Below, piece by piece: positions 18,550 through 29,177 of a stretch of DNA of 64,000 nt. The notes under the pieces are model-generated. The model was given only the letters and a program-made list of their open reading frames with translations. It was not told the origin of the DNA and did no database searches. Both the position numbers and the translations under genes were made by a program. The DNA comes from Nitzschia sp. pyKryTriq1 (taxonomy: Eukaryota > Bacillariophyta > Bacillariophyceae > Bacillariales > Bacillariaceae): contig OY101121.1 in assembly GCA_956465555.1 (NCBI GenBank), positions 706,722 through 770,721 on the forward strand. The letters are read 5' to 3'. How positions within the stretch are numbered: position 1 is the first letter of the stretch; the number at the start of each line of letters is the position of its first letter.

Positions 18550-19671
18550 ATGGTCCAGGGACTGGCATTTCTGTCGAAAAAGGGCTTCAACCCGCACAAT
18601 CAAGTCAATCGAAAGCAAGTTTTTGAAGCCCAACAGCACAATAAGTTGGAACAGGAACGAATTCGAAAACGAGAAGAGCAGCTTAGGCGCGAGCGGGAAG
18701 ACGAAGAATTATGTGCTGCTCGCCATGGCGATGGATCCCAGGCGCAGTTGCGCTTCATGTACGATGCTCCCCCCGGCCTGAAGAAAGATGACCAGCAGCA
18801 ACAGCAGGCAGCAGCGAACGCTGCGAGAAAGCCGACCTCGGAAGCAGTGAAAGATGTCACTCAAATCCAGCCTAGTGACGATGCGGCAGCTGCAGCATTT
18901 CGGCGAATGCTGGCTGCAACAACTCAACCACCACCAGACAACGGTTCCGGGGATCTGGCCACGAGCGACACCTACGAAGGGGCCGCCGGTGCCGATGGAG
19001 AATCCAAGCTCGGCTTTGCACCTGTGTTGCAAGGGACCACGCTGGAGCGAGAGCTGGAAAAATCAAATGACACAAGGTCTGCTCTGGAGAAGGCGGTTGG
19101 GCGAAGGGATCGCGGAGGCGCTTTGACGTTGGAAGAACAACTTTCGCGCTTTCCCCAGCTGAAGAATGCGCCCATGGCCAAGGGAATGAGCGCCACGGAT
19201 GTCAACGTTAGCTTCAAGCCGTTGGGGGCACAGATGCGCAATGTAAAGTGCCTCGCCTGTGGTGTTTGGGGGCATTCAAGAGGCGATCGAGAATGTCAAA
19301 CGACTGGCTGGGACCCTTTCAGTTCTGGTACTGCTCGAGCAGCGGCTCCCGCCGCTTCCTCTTCCATACGACCTTCGAAGATCGAGGATACAACCCGACG
19401 AGACGACACGAGGAGTGGCGACAATGGTGATAGTCGACGTCTCGCACAAAGCGATGATGATTTTTCGTCGTCCAGTTCATCCTCCTCCTCCAGTGATGAT
19501 AGTCGAAGGAAGCGAAAGCGAAAGCATCGGTCATCCTCCAAGCACAAGAAGAAGGAAAAGGAATCATCACGAAAACGCAGCCGGAAGCACCGTTCAAGGT
19601 CTCCATCTCGACGATCAAAGAAGAGCCACCACCGGTCGCGTAAGAAACGGGAGCGGTCGAATCAATCATGA
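18550..19671 (+). CDS. CIR1-like corepressor/spliceosome-associated protein (copy 1)
   Basis: 373 residues, intronless. It starts with the CIR N-terminal motif GLAFLSKKGFNPHNQVN (about 4-20), followed by a charged helix to about 55. Then come FMYDAPPGLKK (69-79), a CCHC-type zinc knuckle Cys234-Cys237-His242-Cys249 in CLACGVWGHSRGDREC, and a C-terminal tail (about 305-373) of Ser runs and Arg/Ser/Lys dipeptides. The order matches animal and plant CIR1, a nuclear protein that binds splicing factors and, in animals, acts as a CBF1-linked corepressor. In a diatom, without the Notch pathway, a splicing role is the more likely one (inference). It is convergent with the metalloprotease gene, whose end is only 78 bp away. 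Identical copy at 32154-33275. Confidence 0.88.
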   Translation: MVQGLAFLSKKGFNPHNQVNRKQVFEAQQHNKLEQERIRKREEQLRREREDEELCAARHGDGSQAQLRFMYDAPPGLKKDDQQQQQAAANAARKPTSEAVKDVTQIQPSDDAAAAAFRRMLAATTQPPPDNGSGDLATSDTYEGAAGADGESKLGFAPVLQGTTLERELEKSNDTRSALEKAVGRRDRGGALTLEEQLSRFPQLKNAPMAKGMSATDVNVSFKPLGAQMRNVKCLACGVWGHSRGDRECQTTGWDPFSSGTARAAAPAASSSIRPSKIEDTTRRDDTRSGDNGDSRRLAQSDDDFSSSSSSSSSSDDSRRKRKRKHRSSSKHKKKEKESSRKRSRKHRSRSPSRRSKKSHHRSRKKRERSNQS

Positions 19672-19749
19672 CGACGATTATTATTTTACCAAGAAGCTAC
19701 TATGAAGGTCCGGGCAGGCGCACATTATTGTGACCGAGACGACGTGGGT

Positions 19750-22700
19750 TTAGATCCAGATATAAGAAGGACAAGCTTCTTGCAAGTCAATACCGCCCTT
19801 GACCGATTTGGCCGTTTTCCCTACAAACATCTTAGCACCAATCTTACCACCCAAGTCAAAGGAGAGCGGACAACAGTCACACGAGACAAGATAGTGATCT
19901 TTCTTGTACAACTTTCCAAATCCCTGAAAGCCATCGTCGATTGTCTCTTGAGCTTCACACTTTTGCTTCAGCTCGCTATCACCAGCTTTGTAAACACAAA
20001 TAAAGTTCTCGTCGGCCCCCGAACAAAGGTCTTTTGCTTCACCACTATCGGCTGAGCAGTGAGTGGTAGTGGGGGCACTGCTAGTCGAGGGAGCTGCACT
20101 GGGGCGAGTGCTGGGTTCAGCAGTAGGGAAGTAGGACGGAGAAGACGAGGGTTCTGGAGGACAAGCTTCTAGCAAGTCAATACCGCCCTTGACCGATTTT
20201 CCCTTCTTCCCGTGAAACAGCATAACACCAATATTCCCACCAAGGTCAAAGGAGTCGGGACAACAGTCACACGAGACAAGATAGTGATCATTATTGTACA
20301 ACTTTCCAAATCCCTGAAAGCCATCGTCGATTGTCGTTTGAGTTTCGCACTTTTGCTTCAGTTCGTAATCACCAACTTTGTAAACACAAATAAAGTTCTC
20401 GTCGGTTCCCGAACAAACGTCCTCTGCGGCACCACTATCGGCTGAGCATTGAGAGGTGGTGGGGGCATTGCTAATCGAGGGAGCTCCACTGGGGCGAGTG
20501 CTGGGCTCAGCAGTAGGGAAGTAGGATGGGCGAGCAGATGGTCTTGCAGATTCACTCGGTCCTGCGCTAGGGTAGCGAGAAGGAGCAGAGGATGCTGTTG
20601 GGCTACCGCTGGGTTGTTGACTAGGGGCGCTGCTAGTCGAGGGAGCTCCACTGGGACGATTGCTCGGTTCGCCAGAGGGCATTGTCGATGGACTAGCAGA
20701 CGGTCCCGCACTTGGGTAGCGAGAAGGAGCAGAGGATGCTGTTGGGCTACCGCTGGGTTGTGGACTAGGGGCGCTGCTAGTCGAGGGTGCTCCACTGGGG
20801 CGATTGCTCGGTTCGCCAGAGGGCATAATCGATGGACTAGTAGACGGTCTTGCAGAGTCACTCGGCCCTGCACTCGGCTGGCTAGAGGGGACAACACTCG
20901 GTCCTGCACTAGGGTAGTGAGAAGGAGCAGATGATACTGTTGGGCTACCGCTTGGTTGTTCACTTGTGGGGGTAGGGGCGTTGCTGATTGAGGGAGCTCC
21001 ACTAGGGCCAGCGCTCGGGTTGCCAGAGGGCATAGTCGATGGACCAGCGGACGGTCTTGCAGACTCACTCGGTCCTGCACTCGGCTGCCCAGAGGGGACC
21101 TCACTCGGTCCTGCACTAGGGTAGCGAGAAGGACTACCGCTTGGTTGTTGACTAGGGGCGCTGCTAGTAGAGGGTGCTCCACTGGGGCGATTGCTCGGTT
21201 CGCCAGATGGCATAATAGATGGACTAGCAGACGGTTTTGCAGAGTCACTCGGTCCTGCACTCGGCTGGCCAGAGGGGACAACACTCGGTCCTGCGCTAGG
21301 GTAGCGAGAAGGAGCAGAGGATGCTGTTGGGCTACCGCTTGGTTGTCGACTAGGGGCACTGCTAGTCGAGGGTGCTCCACTGGGGCGATTGCTCGGTTCG
21401 CCAGAGGGCATAATCGATGGACGAGTAGACGGTCTTGCAGAGTCACTCGGTCCTGCACTCGGCTGGCTAGATGGGACAGCACTTGGCCCTGCGCTAGGGT
21501 AGCGAGAAGGAGCAGAGGATGCTGTTGGGCTACCGCTTGGTTGTCGACTAGGGGCGCTGCTAGTCGAGGGAGCTCCACTAGGGCCAGTGCTCGGTTCGCC
21601 AGAGGGCATACTCGATGGACTAGTAGATGGTCTTGCAGAGTCACTAGGCTGGCCAGATGGGACAGCACTTGGTCCTTCACTAGGCATGCTAGACGGAGCA
21701 TTGGACGGTGAGGCATCGGCGGGGCATTGACAGGACGTTGATCCCGTTGATCCATTACGGTTGCAGGCATCGTTTGAGGCAATATGGTTATTGATTGTGT
21801 TTACGCAGGCGGTACAGAATTTTTGTAGGTCTTCTGCAGATCCATCACCGCTACGCATAACGCACGTCAGATCGTCGTTGTTTGCAGAATCGAGGTCAGG
21901 ATCCCCGGCGGCATTTGTATGGTGGCAACCCATGTTATGTCCAATTTCATGTGTTGGCACAGTGACGGCGCCGTCGCGAAAACCCAACAAGGTTGCGGAC
22001 CATATCCCTGGCCTCCAGGCACACCCGGAAGCACTATTATCAACACCCGCCCAACCGGACAGAAACATTGCCACATCCCAATCTGCGCTCATTCTTGACG
22101 GCGTCGCTTCCCAAATCTGTTGGAGTCCTTGCAGCGCGCCAGGGACGCCCGTCGTACATCCAGTATTATTGAATTGGACACCTGTGTATGGATCCGCGTT
22201 TGCTCCAGTGCTGTCTTGTCCTTGACAGAACTATAATAAGCAAGAATCGGAGACGGCGTGGATCACAGTAAATAGGAAGAGGGGTTAGAAGAGCGACAGC
22301 TGGCGCTGGAAAAAGCTTACTTTAGAACCAAACGCTTGAATGACAAAACTTACAATTTCCAAATATCCGATACGGAGCCTGGTACAGATGCCCACAACTT
22401 CGTAGTAGTTACTCATATCTTCCACAAGCTGTTCGACATGGATTTGAGTAGCAGCGAAATTGTTCCCTCCATACTTTGCGCAGTATTTGCTGTCAACAGC
22501 GATTCCGAGCCTCAATTCATAGCAGCTCCCATTGCAACCTGAGGCGACTTCTGTGAGAAGGTTCCGTTCTTGGAGTACATCTCGATTGAATGCCGGAACA
22601 GCCACGACATTCTTATTCTTTCCAGCACCATCAGCAGGTTTCTCGTTGATGCCGGTGCTGGGGGGAGGAAGAGCCCAAGAGGAGGTTTGTTCTTGTTGTC

Positions 22701-23343
22701 GCAGGTTCCGGCGGACAACTGGTGGCAGTGGAGGAGCCAGCGAATCTATTTCACCAGAGTTCAAAAGACATTTGACGTCGTCGAAAGATCCGGTGGGGAT
22801 CGTAGTGAAGATATTGCTTGTTCCCTTGATCTTCCACAACTGAACTGGGGTTCCCAGCAATCCATTTCCGACAATCGCAGCACCAGGTGGTGAGTGCGAG
22901 GAAGAGTCTTGTTCTTCTGGTAGGACCAGCGGCTGACTATCGAGGTTGTCACGAACCTTGATCCTTTCAATCTCGGTCGGATCAAGAGGATTGTGGAAAA
23001 TCTCGATGAGAGAGCCGGATTGCTCACAAATCTTTTGGGAAACGCCCATTGACACCACGGGACACTCTCCGGATGTGCCACAGTGCACCGTTGAGGCGAA
23101 GCGCGACGGTTTCGGTGTCGCTCCGGCGACCGAAATGAGCTTGTCGGAAGAGATATTGATGGTGCCATCATTCTCGAGTACATGGTAAAGGAAGACCGTG
23201 TCATCCTTCAGACAGTGCTCATTTTTGAAGGCAGAAATGAGAGAGTCATCGACGTTGATCGGCATGCCAGCGGCCAGATGGTTTGGTGCGTCTGGTGGGG
23301 CGGCAGCCAGCAAAAGCATGAACGACAGCGTTGGAATCTTCAT
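19750..23343 (-). CDS. secreted metzincin metalloprotease with PSxxPS repeats and two C-terminal Cys-rich domains (copy 1)
   Basis: Exons 23343-22354 and 22230-19750, joined in phase 0 across a 123-bp intron (donor GTAAGT, acceptor TTATAG), give 1156 residues. Start ATG23343 was chosen for its signal peptide (MKIPTLSFMLLLAAA); an upstream in-frame ATG exists at 23439. A Cys-containing prodomain-like region is followed across the splice by RIGYLEI-FCQGQD and the zinc site HEIGHNMGCHH, the HExxHxxGxxH of reprolysin-type metzincins. Next come about 330 residues of Pro-Ser repeats (PSxxPS, typical of diatom extracellular proteins). Then follow two near-identical domains of about 90 residues, each with eight Cys and the sequence VSCDCCP, separated by another PS stretch. 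Likely cell-wall or extracellular proteolysis (inference). The exon 2 repeats are also open in other frames. Identical copy at 33354-36947. Confidence 0.85.
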
Positions 23344-23512
23344 GATCAACAACAAAATTGCCGATTGCACGACGAACTTCTGTTTTATGGGGATTTGCGA
23401 ACTACTGCTGAATTGGTTTCGAAGATCGACACGCATCATGCATGACGACGCGGGGCCCCGAAAGCTGGTAGCAGCAGTAGTAGGTTTGTACTGTAAGTTT
23501 CGTTTCCCCGTG

Positions 23513-23653
23513 CGTACGAGTATGTCGAAGAATGTCAGGGACTAGAGTTATTAAAGCATCGATTGGGCGGTCATAATTGCGAACACTCATGAATCATTGC
23601 GAACCAACCAACAAAGCGATGTTTCGATTTCTTCATGGGCCTTTTCCCGCTGG
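23513..23653 (+). repeat. dispersed repeat family, member 1
   Basis: Starts CGTACGAGTATGTCGAAGAA, continues TGTCAGGGACTAG, and ends CATGGGCCTTTTCCCGCTGG. Related to 23887-23995 and 24254-24416. Copy 2 is at 37117-37257. Confidence 0.7.
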
Positions 23654-23886
23654 CATTCTTCAACATACTAGTACAGGTTCGCCCTACCAGTACTTACAGT
23701 ACAGTACAGTACAGTACAGTACATACAGCACAGTACAGTACAGTACAGTACAGTACAATACAGCACCTTGTACTGGGTCGGTACAGGACAGTACCTGTAC
23801 TGCATGTACCAGGTACGAGTACCAGCTAGCAGGTACTAACGGTATTTCTTCAAATAAAAAGATTCTTGTCCTTCATCAATCGAGCG

Positions 23887-23995
23887 CGTACGAGTATGTC
23901 GAAGAATGTCAGGGACTAGGGATATTTATTATTGAAACATCGATAACTTGGACAATAATTAAGCCATAGCGATGTTTCGATTTCTTCCTGGGCCT
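23887..23995 (+). repeat. dispersed repeat family, member 2
   Basis: Same start as member 1 through TGTCAGGGACTAG and shared GCGATGTTTCGATTTCTTC near the end; it diverges after GGGCCT. Copy 2 is at 37491-37599. Confidence 0.65.
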
Positions 23996-24253
23996 GATGT
24001 TCCGGCCTCAATTCTTTCTTCGTAGAATTGTACCAAGGGCTACGGTGGAAACAGTGCATTCGACGTGCTCTCCAGAAAAAGGGCATATTATCGATACTGT
24101 ACTTGCAGTACCCGTAGTTCGGATTGCGGCCGCTGTACTCATACTTCTTGGAGTACCCGTAGTTCGGATTGCGGCCGCGTCCTACTGTACCGGTATGGTG
24201 CATGCATGCGTTTCGATCAAAATCGGAAGGATTGACAAAACCAGCGTGCGTAT

Positions 24254-24416
24254 GTACGAGTACGTATTATGTTGAAGAATGTCAGGGACTAGTAGAACTT
24301 TTTATTAAATCATCGATTGGGTCATTGCGAACCCTCCACTCGGGCGGGCGGGGAATCCAAATGAACAATACCGAAAACTTGTTTAGATTTTTTGTTCATG
24401 GGCCTTTTCCCGCTGG
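24254..24416 (+). repeat. dispersed repeat family, member 3
   Basis: Starts GTACGAGTACGTATTATG, then GAAGAATGTCAGGGACTAG, and ends GTTCATGGGCCTTTTCCCGC then TGG. It carries an insertion relative to member 1. Copy 2 is at 37858-38020. Confidence 0.65.
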
Positions 24417-25130
24417 TACAGTATTCGCCTGCCCGGAACACCTACCGGTAGCAGATTGCCTGTCCGTCGGAATTTCCCCGCCTGACGGACATACGCCCCT
24501 CTCTCTCTCTCTCTACTGCGCGCTAGCGCACGGTAGGTATTGGCAGCTACCCCCGCCCATAACTTGCAGTTAAGGCTGGGTTCGATAGAGGGGTTACTTG
24601 GTTCGATAGAGGGGTGTGTAAAATAATGTCTACTACTAGCACTATCGCGTGAATGAAAATAAAATAATGTCTATTAGTAGCGCTATCGCGTGAATGAAAA
24701 TACTAAAATAATGTCTATTACTACTACTAGCGCTATGCGCTATCGTGTGATTGTTCAGTCCTACGTGTCGAATTTACGTTGAGTCCTTGCCAGAACAACT
24801 GACGATCCCTGGCTCGAGCACCCTTCTTCCCACCCAAGGGGAATGTCAGGCCCGGGATATCCTCTTTGTGGAAAATCGAAAGGACGATTGGCCGAGAGAC
24901 TTTCTTCAGACCAACAGGAACAAAAATAAGTGCTTTGATTGGTAATATAGTCTTCGTCCGAGGCAAATTGGGTGATGGTAACTGGCAGGGGCATGGTTTT
25001 GATGAAAGGAAGCAGAGGGGAAAATGGGGGGTAGATTTAAAAACGACTGTAAGAAATATTAGTTTCCGGTCGAGAAGCCTGGGAGAGTTTGAATCGGGAA
25101 GATTGGCCGTTATCGGTAAGTTAAAGAACA

Positions 25131-25330
25131 GTACCGTTATTACGCAGGTGTGTTGCAACGGCGGGGTGAGGGGCGGAACAGCATTGGGGCGTGTAGTGTA
25201 CCGATACTGTAGATTGTAGAGTGTTGAGGGAGTACCGTTATTACGCAGGTGTGTTGAAACGGCGGGGTGAGGGGCGGAACAGCATTGGGGCGTGTAGTGT
25301 ACCGGTACTGTAGATTGTAGAGTGTTGAGT
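25131..25330 (+). repeat. 101-bp tandem repeat, two units (copy 1)
   Basis: Units start GTACCGTTATTACGCAGGTG at 25131 and 25232 and differ at only a few positions (for example GTTGCAACGG against GTTGAAACGG). Repeated at 38735-38934. Confidence 0.85.
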
Positions 25331-25485
25331 GAGGGTGCAACGGTGAGTGTGTGGGGGTGTGTGGCCTGATTATTTTTATGGTGGAAGAAGAAATGATATT
25401 GTTGGAGAGATTTGACTGATGTACTGGTGAATTCTGCAGGGGTCTTGGAGATTTCTATGGAGTAGCGGGAGGCCAAAAATACGAT

Positions 25486-25664
25486 AGTGGGGGATAGCCA
25501 GGAGCATTCGCCAGAGAAAATCTGCAGGCGGAATTTGCAAGCTCCCTGGAGAATTTGGCAGAGAAAAAGTACCTCAGTGAGGGATCGCCAGGAGCATTCG
25601 CCAGAGAAAATCTGCAGGCGGAATTTGCAAGCTCCCTGGAGAATTTGGCAGAGAAAAAGTACCT
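25486..25664 (+). repeat. 90-bp tandem repeat, two units (copy 1)
   Basis: Units begin AGTGGGGGATAGCCAGGAGC (25486) and AGTGAGGGATCGCCAGGAGC (25576) and run nearly identically to the AAAAAGTACCT end. Repeated at 39090-39268. Confidence 0.85.
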
Positions 25665-26693
25665 TAATTAAATCTGAAGTTTTGTCTTAAGAGAATTCTG
25701 CCTACTATATAAATAATATCGGGGACATCCTGCCAATCATCCTGCCGATTCTGCGCCTCTGATGGATGGCCACTGAGCGACGATGGTGGATCATCATTCT
25801 TTTTGTATGAGACGCCGTATTCCTATTTCTATCCCTCTTGCCGATCGTCGATCGGAGAGGTCAAGTTGAATCGGTTGACCTCAAGACCATCTAGAAGCCC
25901 AATGCTTTGCCAGCTCGCTCCCTGTCGAGATCTGATATTATGCCTTGAAGCAAGAGCATCGTCACAAGAGCATTTGGGGGAGACTGGTGGTCTACGCTAA
26001 TTCTACACATATTTTTGTACTACTTATTTCGTTAGACACCCCCTCGAATAATGTTGTACAGTACTGTATGCCCCTAAGCGGGGGGGGGGGGCGCTGTGTG
26101 CGGGGTGGACTTTTTTGTTCCTCCGCGCGCCGGCCGGAGAGTTAGGCCGACCCTTATGCGCGGATCTGCCCTTGCCAGTTTTTGGCGTGCGTGAAGGTGG
26201 TGCCGGCGCGTTTCTGTTTTCTGTCCAGGTTCCGACGCTACGTGTACTGTAGCAAGACAGTAGCTGGCGATGTGCGCGGGGGCAAATCGCTCATCTGGCA
26301 TCTGGCGGTCACCGCGCGGGTGGTCGGTACCGTACAAGCTACCCGGTATGGTACCGATAGTGGGTGCATGTGGCAGAAAAAAGAAAAAGAGCCTTGCAAC
26401 AACTGCTGTAACAATTTTTATGTACTTATTCCCGTAGACCTCTTTCTACTCTCCATTAGACTATCAACCCATCAGTTATTATAATCTACTGTACAAACAA
26501 TTATACGCACAGGACCGCAAGCGAAAGAGAAGAGAGAGCAAGACTTCCGCAGAAGATTGAACCTACATACATACGAACATTAACCGAAACTGAACGCGGT
26601 GCCTCGTCGGAGGTTGGAGCACTTCTTGTTGGCTTTATAAAAGAATTTTCTCGTGACTCATTTCGGGCGGTGTCAACGGAGGACAACTATACG

Positions 26694-28367
26694 ATGACAT
26701 TTAAATCCAGAGAATTTTCCTCTCCCGCTACGAGATCCAAGTCCTACCTTGCAAATCTCCCTACAAGCGCCAAACGAAATGAAAAAGATTCACGGAAAAC
26801 CGATGTGAAAGACTCTCTCATGAAATTTCTAGACGATTGCGGCGATGAGGATCTGATAATTAATGCAGCGCACAGCCCGGCAAAGAAAAGCATGTCTCTC
26901 AGCAGGAGTGAACATGGACCCTCTCATCTTTCCAGAACGAATAACTCCACTACTGAAAAACGGCGGGGAACCAAGAAGGATAGACTGGATAGTCTTTCAT
27001 CCAGCAGCGAACACGGTGCAAGAAAGGTCTCTTCCCTCGGTAGAAGCGAGCATGGCACACCTTCGACTCAAAAGGCCAGCTTGAGCTCCATGAATTGTCC
27101 GAAAATGGACATGCAGAAGGAGCTTAATAATAGTTCCAGCGATGAGAGTTTTGTGGCCGGGAATGGAGGAGGAGGAGGAGACTTGCCACTGGCAGACTCG
27201 GAAAGTCGAAAACGTCGGCCTGCCTCTGCGCATTCGAGTAGCCGGCGCAGCAGCAGCAGGGGAGATCGCAGCGACAGATCAAAATCCAAATCCCGACTAG
27301 AACGTTCGAAATCGGCACGTGAACCCCACGTCTCTCGGAGCGACCGAAGCAAGTCCATATCTGCGCGGCGGACAAAATCGGACACTGCAAAGGGCGGGGG
27401 ACTCAGTTTAGGCCAGCATTTTGCGGGAGGCGAGCGGCAACGAAGGCGGGCAAGTAGTAGAATGGGGGTTGACGATGACAATCGCTCCGTTGGAAGTACT
27501 CGTTCAAGCTTCTCTACAATGTCGGCCATGACTGGTAAATCGCTTGGATTGGATGCGGGTCCGTTCAATGCATTTTTCAAACCGGAACGAAGACCCTCCA
27601 TGAGTGCATCCGCCGCTGCGTCAGTTGGTCCTGGTATTTCTCCAGATGGTGAAGAGGACGAAAAATATTTGAGAATACGAAAAGAAAGACAAGATGCTAT
27701 CATGAGCGAAGCTGAAAAGGATCGGTGGAAAGCAAAAAAGGAGAAAGGAGACTTATATGACGAGTCTAATAATGTTCACGCGAGTCTACACGATGGAATT
27801 CCTGACGGCGACGACGACGATCAGCCAATGGTGAAGACCAAGAAATCCGCGCTGCAAAGATTCAAGCAAGGCATTTCGAAGACGGGAAAAGTCACCAAAA
27901 GTACCGCGAAAGGAACCGTCAATGTGGTCAGGGATCCCAAGGCTGCAGCGAAAAAAGTAGGAGTTTTTGCCAAAGATGTCGGTAAAGAAACTGGAAAGAT
28001 GCTTTTGGATCCCAAGCTGGCCGCAAAGACTGCAGTGTCGTTAGGCAAGGACGTGACAAAAAATACATATAAGGTGACGAAAGGCGTCGGAAAAGGAGTT
28101 GCGAAAGGTGGCTTGGGTCTGACTAAGACAGTAGCCATGACAGGCGTGAATGCAACATCGATGGTTGTCGGTACAGCTTTGGATGGAGCTGGATTTGTTG
28201 TGAATGGAGCTACTGGTCTTATTTTTAAGAATGGGGCTGCCGTGGATGAAGATAAGTATGCAGATTACAATTTGTCTCAGGCTCGTCAATCACCACACCT
28301 TTGGAGCCACCAAGCCCGCAGCATACAAACGCGAAAATACCTGCATCATTTTTGGCGCTCTTGGTAG
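26694..28367 (+). pseudogene. truncated, chimeric copy of the basic Ser-rich protein gene at the duplication joint
   Basis: Codons 1-526 are identical to the intact gene at 40298-42052, as is the upstream region. At 28271/28272 the sequence jumps into the antisense strand of the acidic IQ protein gene, replacing the last 58 residues with 31 unrelated ones (LSQARQSPHLWSHQARSIQT...) and a stop at 28367. The predicted chimera is 557 residues. Because promoter and most of the coding region are intact it may still be expressed. The amphipathic Lys/Gly domain is kept; only the Pro/Ser tail is lost. Confidence 0.85.
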
Positions 28368-28563
28368 CCCCAGCTTCTGCCTTTTCGTCTTTAGTCTCAG
28401 CTGTCGCTTCCGTGGCAGGAGCCTCAACGGGGGCTTCTTCGGTGGCTTCGGCGGGAGTCTCTTCAACAGCAGCCTTCTCGTCGACAGCGGCCATTGTTTC
28501 CGGCCCAGTGGTCTCTAAGACCTCATCGGTCAGTGTCATGGGATCTTCAGCCTTTGGTGCCAT
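28225..28563 (-). pseudogene. truncated, chimeric copy of the acidic IQ-motif protein gene at the duplication joint
   Basis: Codons 1-97 are identical to the gene at 13733-14959, including the first Cys-Gly island FAFVCCGLGG. After that the frame enters the antisense of the basic Ser-rich gene, adding 15 residues (NCNLHTYLHPRQPHS) before a stop. The predicted product is 112 residues and lacks the IQ motif, the repeats and the basic tail. The full upstream region is present (28564 onward), so transcription is plausible. Confidence 0.85.
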
Positions 28564-29177
28564 TGTGTATTTTGAGCGTTGGTGACTTTTTCAGATGATA
28601 TTATGATGTGTGGTGCCGATACAACTGGACGAGTTTCGATACGAGTACGTAGAAATGTGGCCAGTGAAAAAGCGAGCGAAAAGATATCTTCTTCCTCTAA
28701 GTAATACTTTCTTAGCTCGCAAAGTGTTGAATATATACGCGAAACGATGTCGTACCACATACAAAACATGTTCCACACGACGTCAATCAGGACGGTACTT
28801 AAAGCATTCAGGATGGACACGCGCGCAGTTGGTCGCTGGTTGCGGCTACAATTTTAGCCAATTCGAATACAGTACCGGTACCGTACGGTACCTGGTACAG
28901 TACTTGTACTCGTACTATCACCACGTTGAGACCTCTCAAGTCGGAGGAGTGAGTCGTCGTCGTCATTCCTGAAAAATGAGCAAGACGACGCTATCACATC
29001 CCAAGATCCGCAAGATCAATTCAATAAAAGCAAGATCGTGTTGCACAGCGAGCGAGCGCTCAGCGCAACGCCGAGATGAGAGTAGATCAATGATACTCGT
29101 AGGAGTGATGATGCACTCTTCTTCAACATTGTTTGGAAATGACACCACGGAAGAATCATCGTCAACAGCGGTACCAG

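Larger units (their letters stand above)
23344..26693. other. repeat-rich 3.3-kb spacer (copy 1)
   Basis: Holds three diverged copies of a 110-165 bp repeat (23513, 23887, 24254), an ACAGT microsatellite (about 23695-23760), a duplicated GTACCCGTAGTTCGGATTGC segment (near 24106 and 24154), and a CT run near 24500. Short tandem units with AAAATAATGTCTA lie at 24610-24740, and two tandem duplications (101 and 90 bp) follow. A run of 12 G is at 26080-26091. A minus-strand frame of 247 codons (24733-25476) crosses the 101-bp tandem repeat and has no motif I recognise; I do not call it a gene. Copy 2 is 36948-40297. Confidence 0.6.
14667..28270 (+). repeat. tandem duplication unit, copy 1 (13,604 bp)
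   Basis: This stretch recurs immediately afterwards at 28271-41874 with a constant offset of 13,604. All six translation frames that I compared match between copies. Length-variable tracts also agree: the run of 12 G at 26080-26091 and the ACAGT microsatellite near 23695-23760. The left edge lies inside the acidic IQ protein gene and the right edge inside the basic Ser-rich gene. One base (T) is shared at the joint. Confidence 0.97.

Noticed and set aside
20358-21782. A 474-codon minus-strand frame overlapping the metalloprotease, and open plus-strand frames at 20449-20934 and 21145-21711 (also in copy 2)
   Set aside because: They are shadows of the PSxxPS repeat DNA, whose periodic codons lack stops in several frames; the translations are monotonous and carry no domain.
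22285-22353. Extra in-frame coding after exon 1 of the metalloprotease, or a mini-exon between two GTAAG donors
   Set aside because: Direct splicing from 22354 to 22230 restores the family-like RIGYLEI-FCQGQD sequence in phase; keeping the extra segment would add a stop or break the frame.
24733-25476. 247-codon minus-strand frame in the repeat-rich spacer
   Set aside because: It runs through the 101-bp tandem repeat and low-complexity DNA, shows no domain, and its composition follows the repeats. A short stretch (FPLGGKKGARARDRQLFWQG) looks protein-like but is not enough.
25486-25664. Possible CRISPR-like array (repeated 90-bp units)
   Set aside because: Only two long units, no spacers of constant size, no Cas genes, and a eukaryotic nuclear context.
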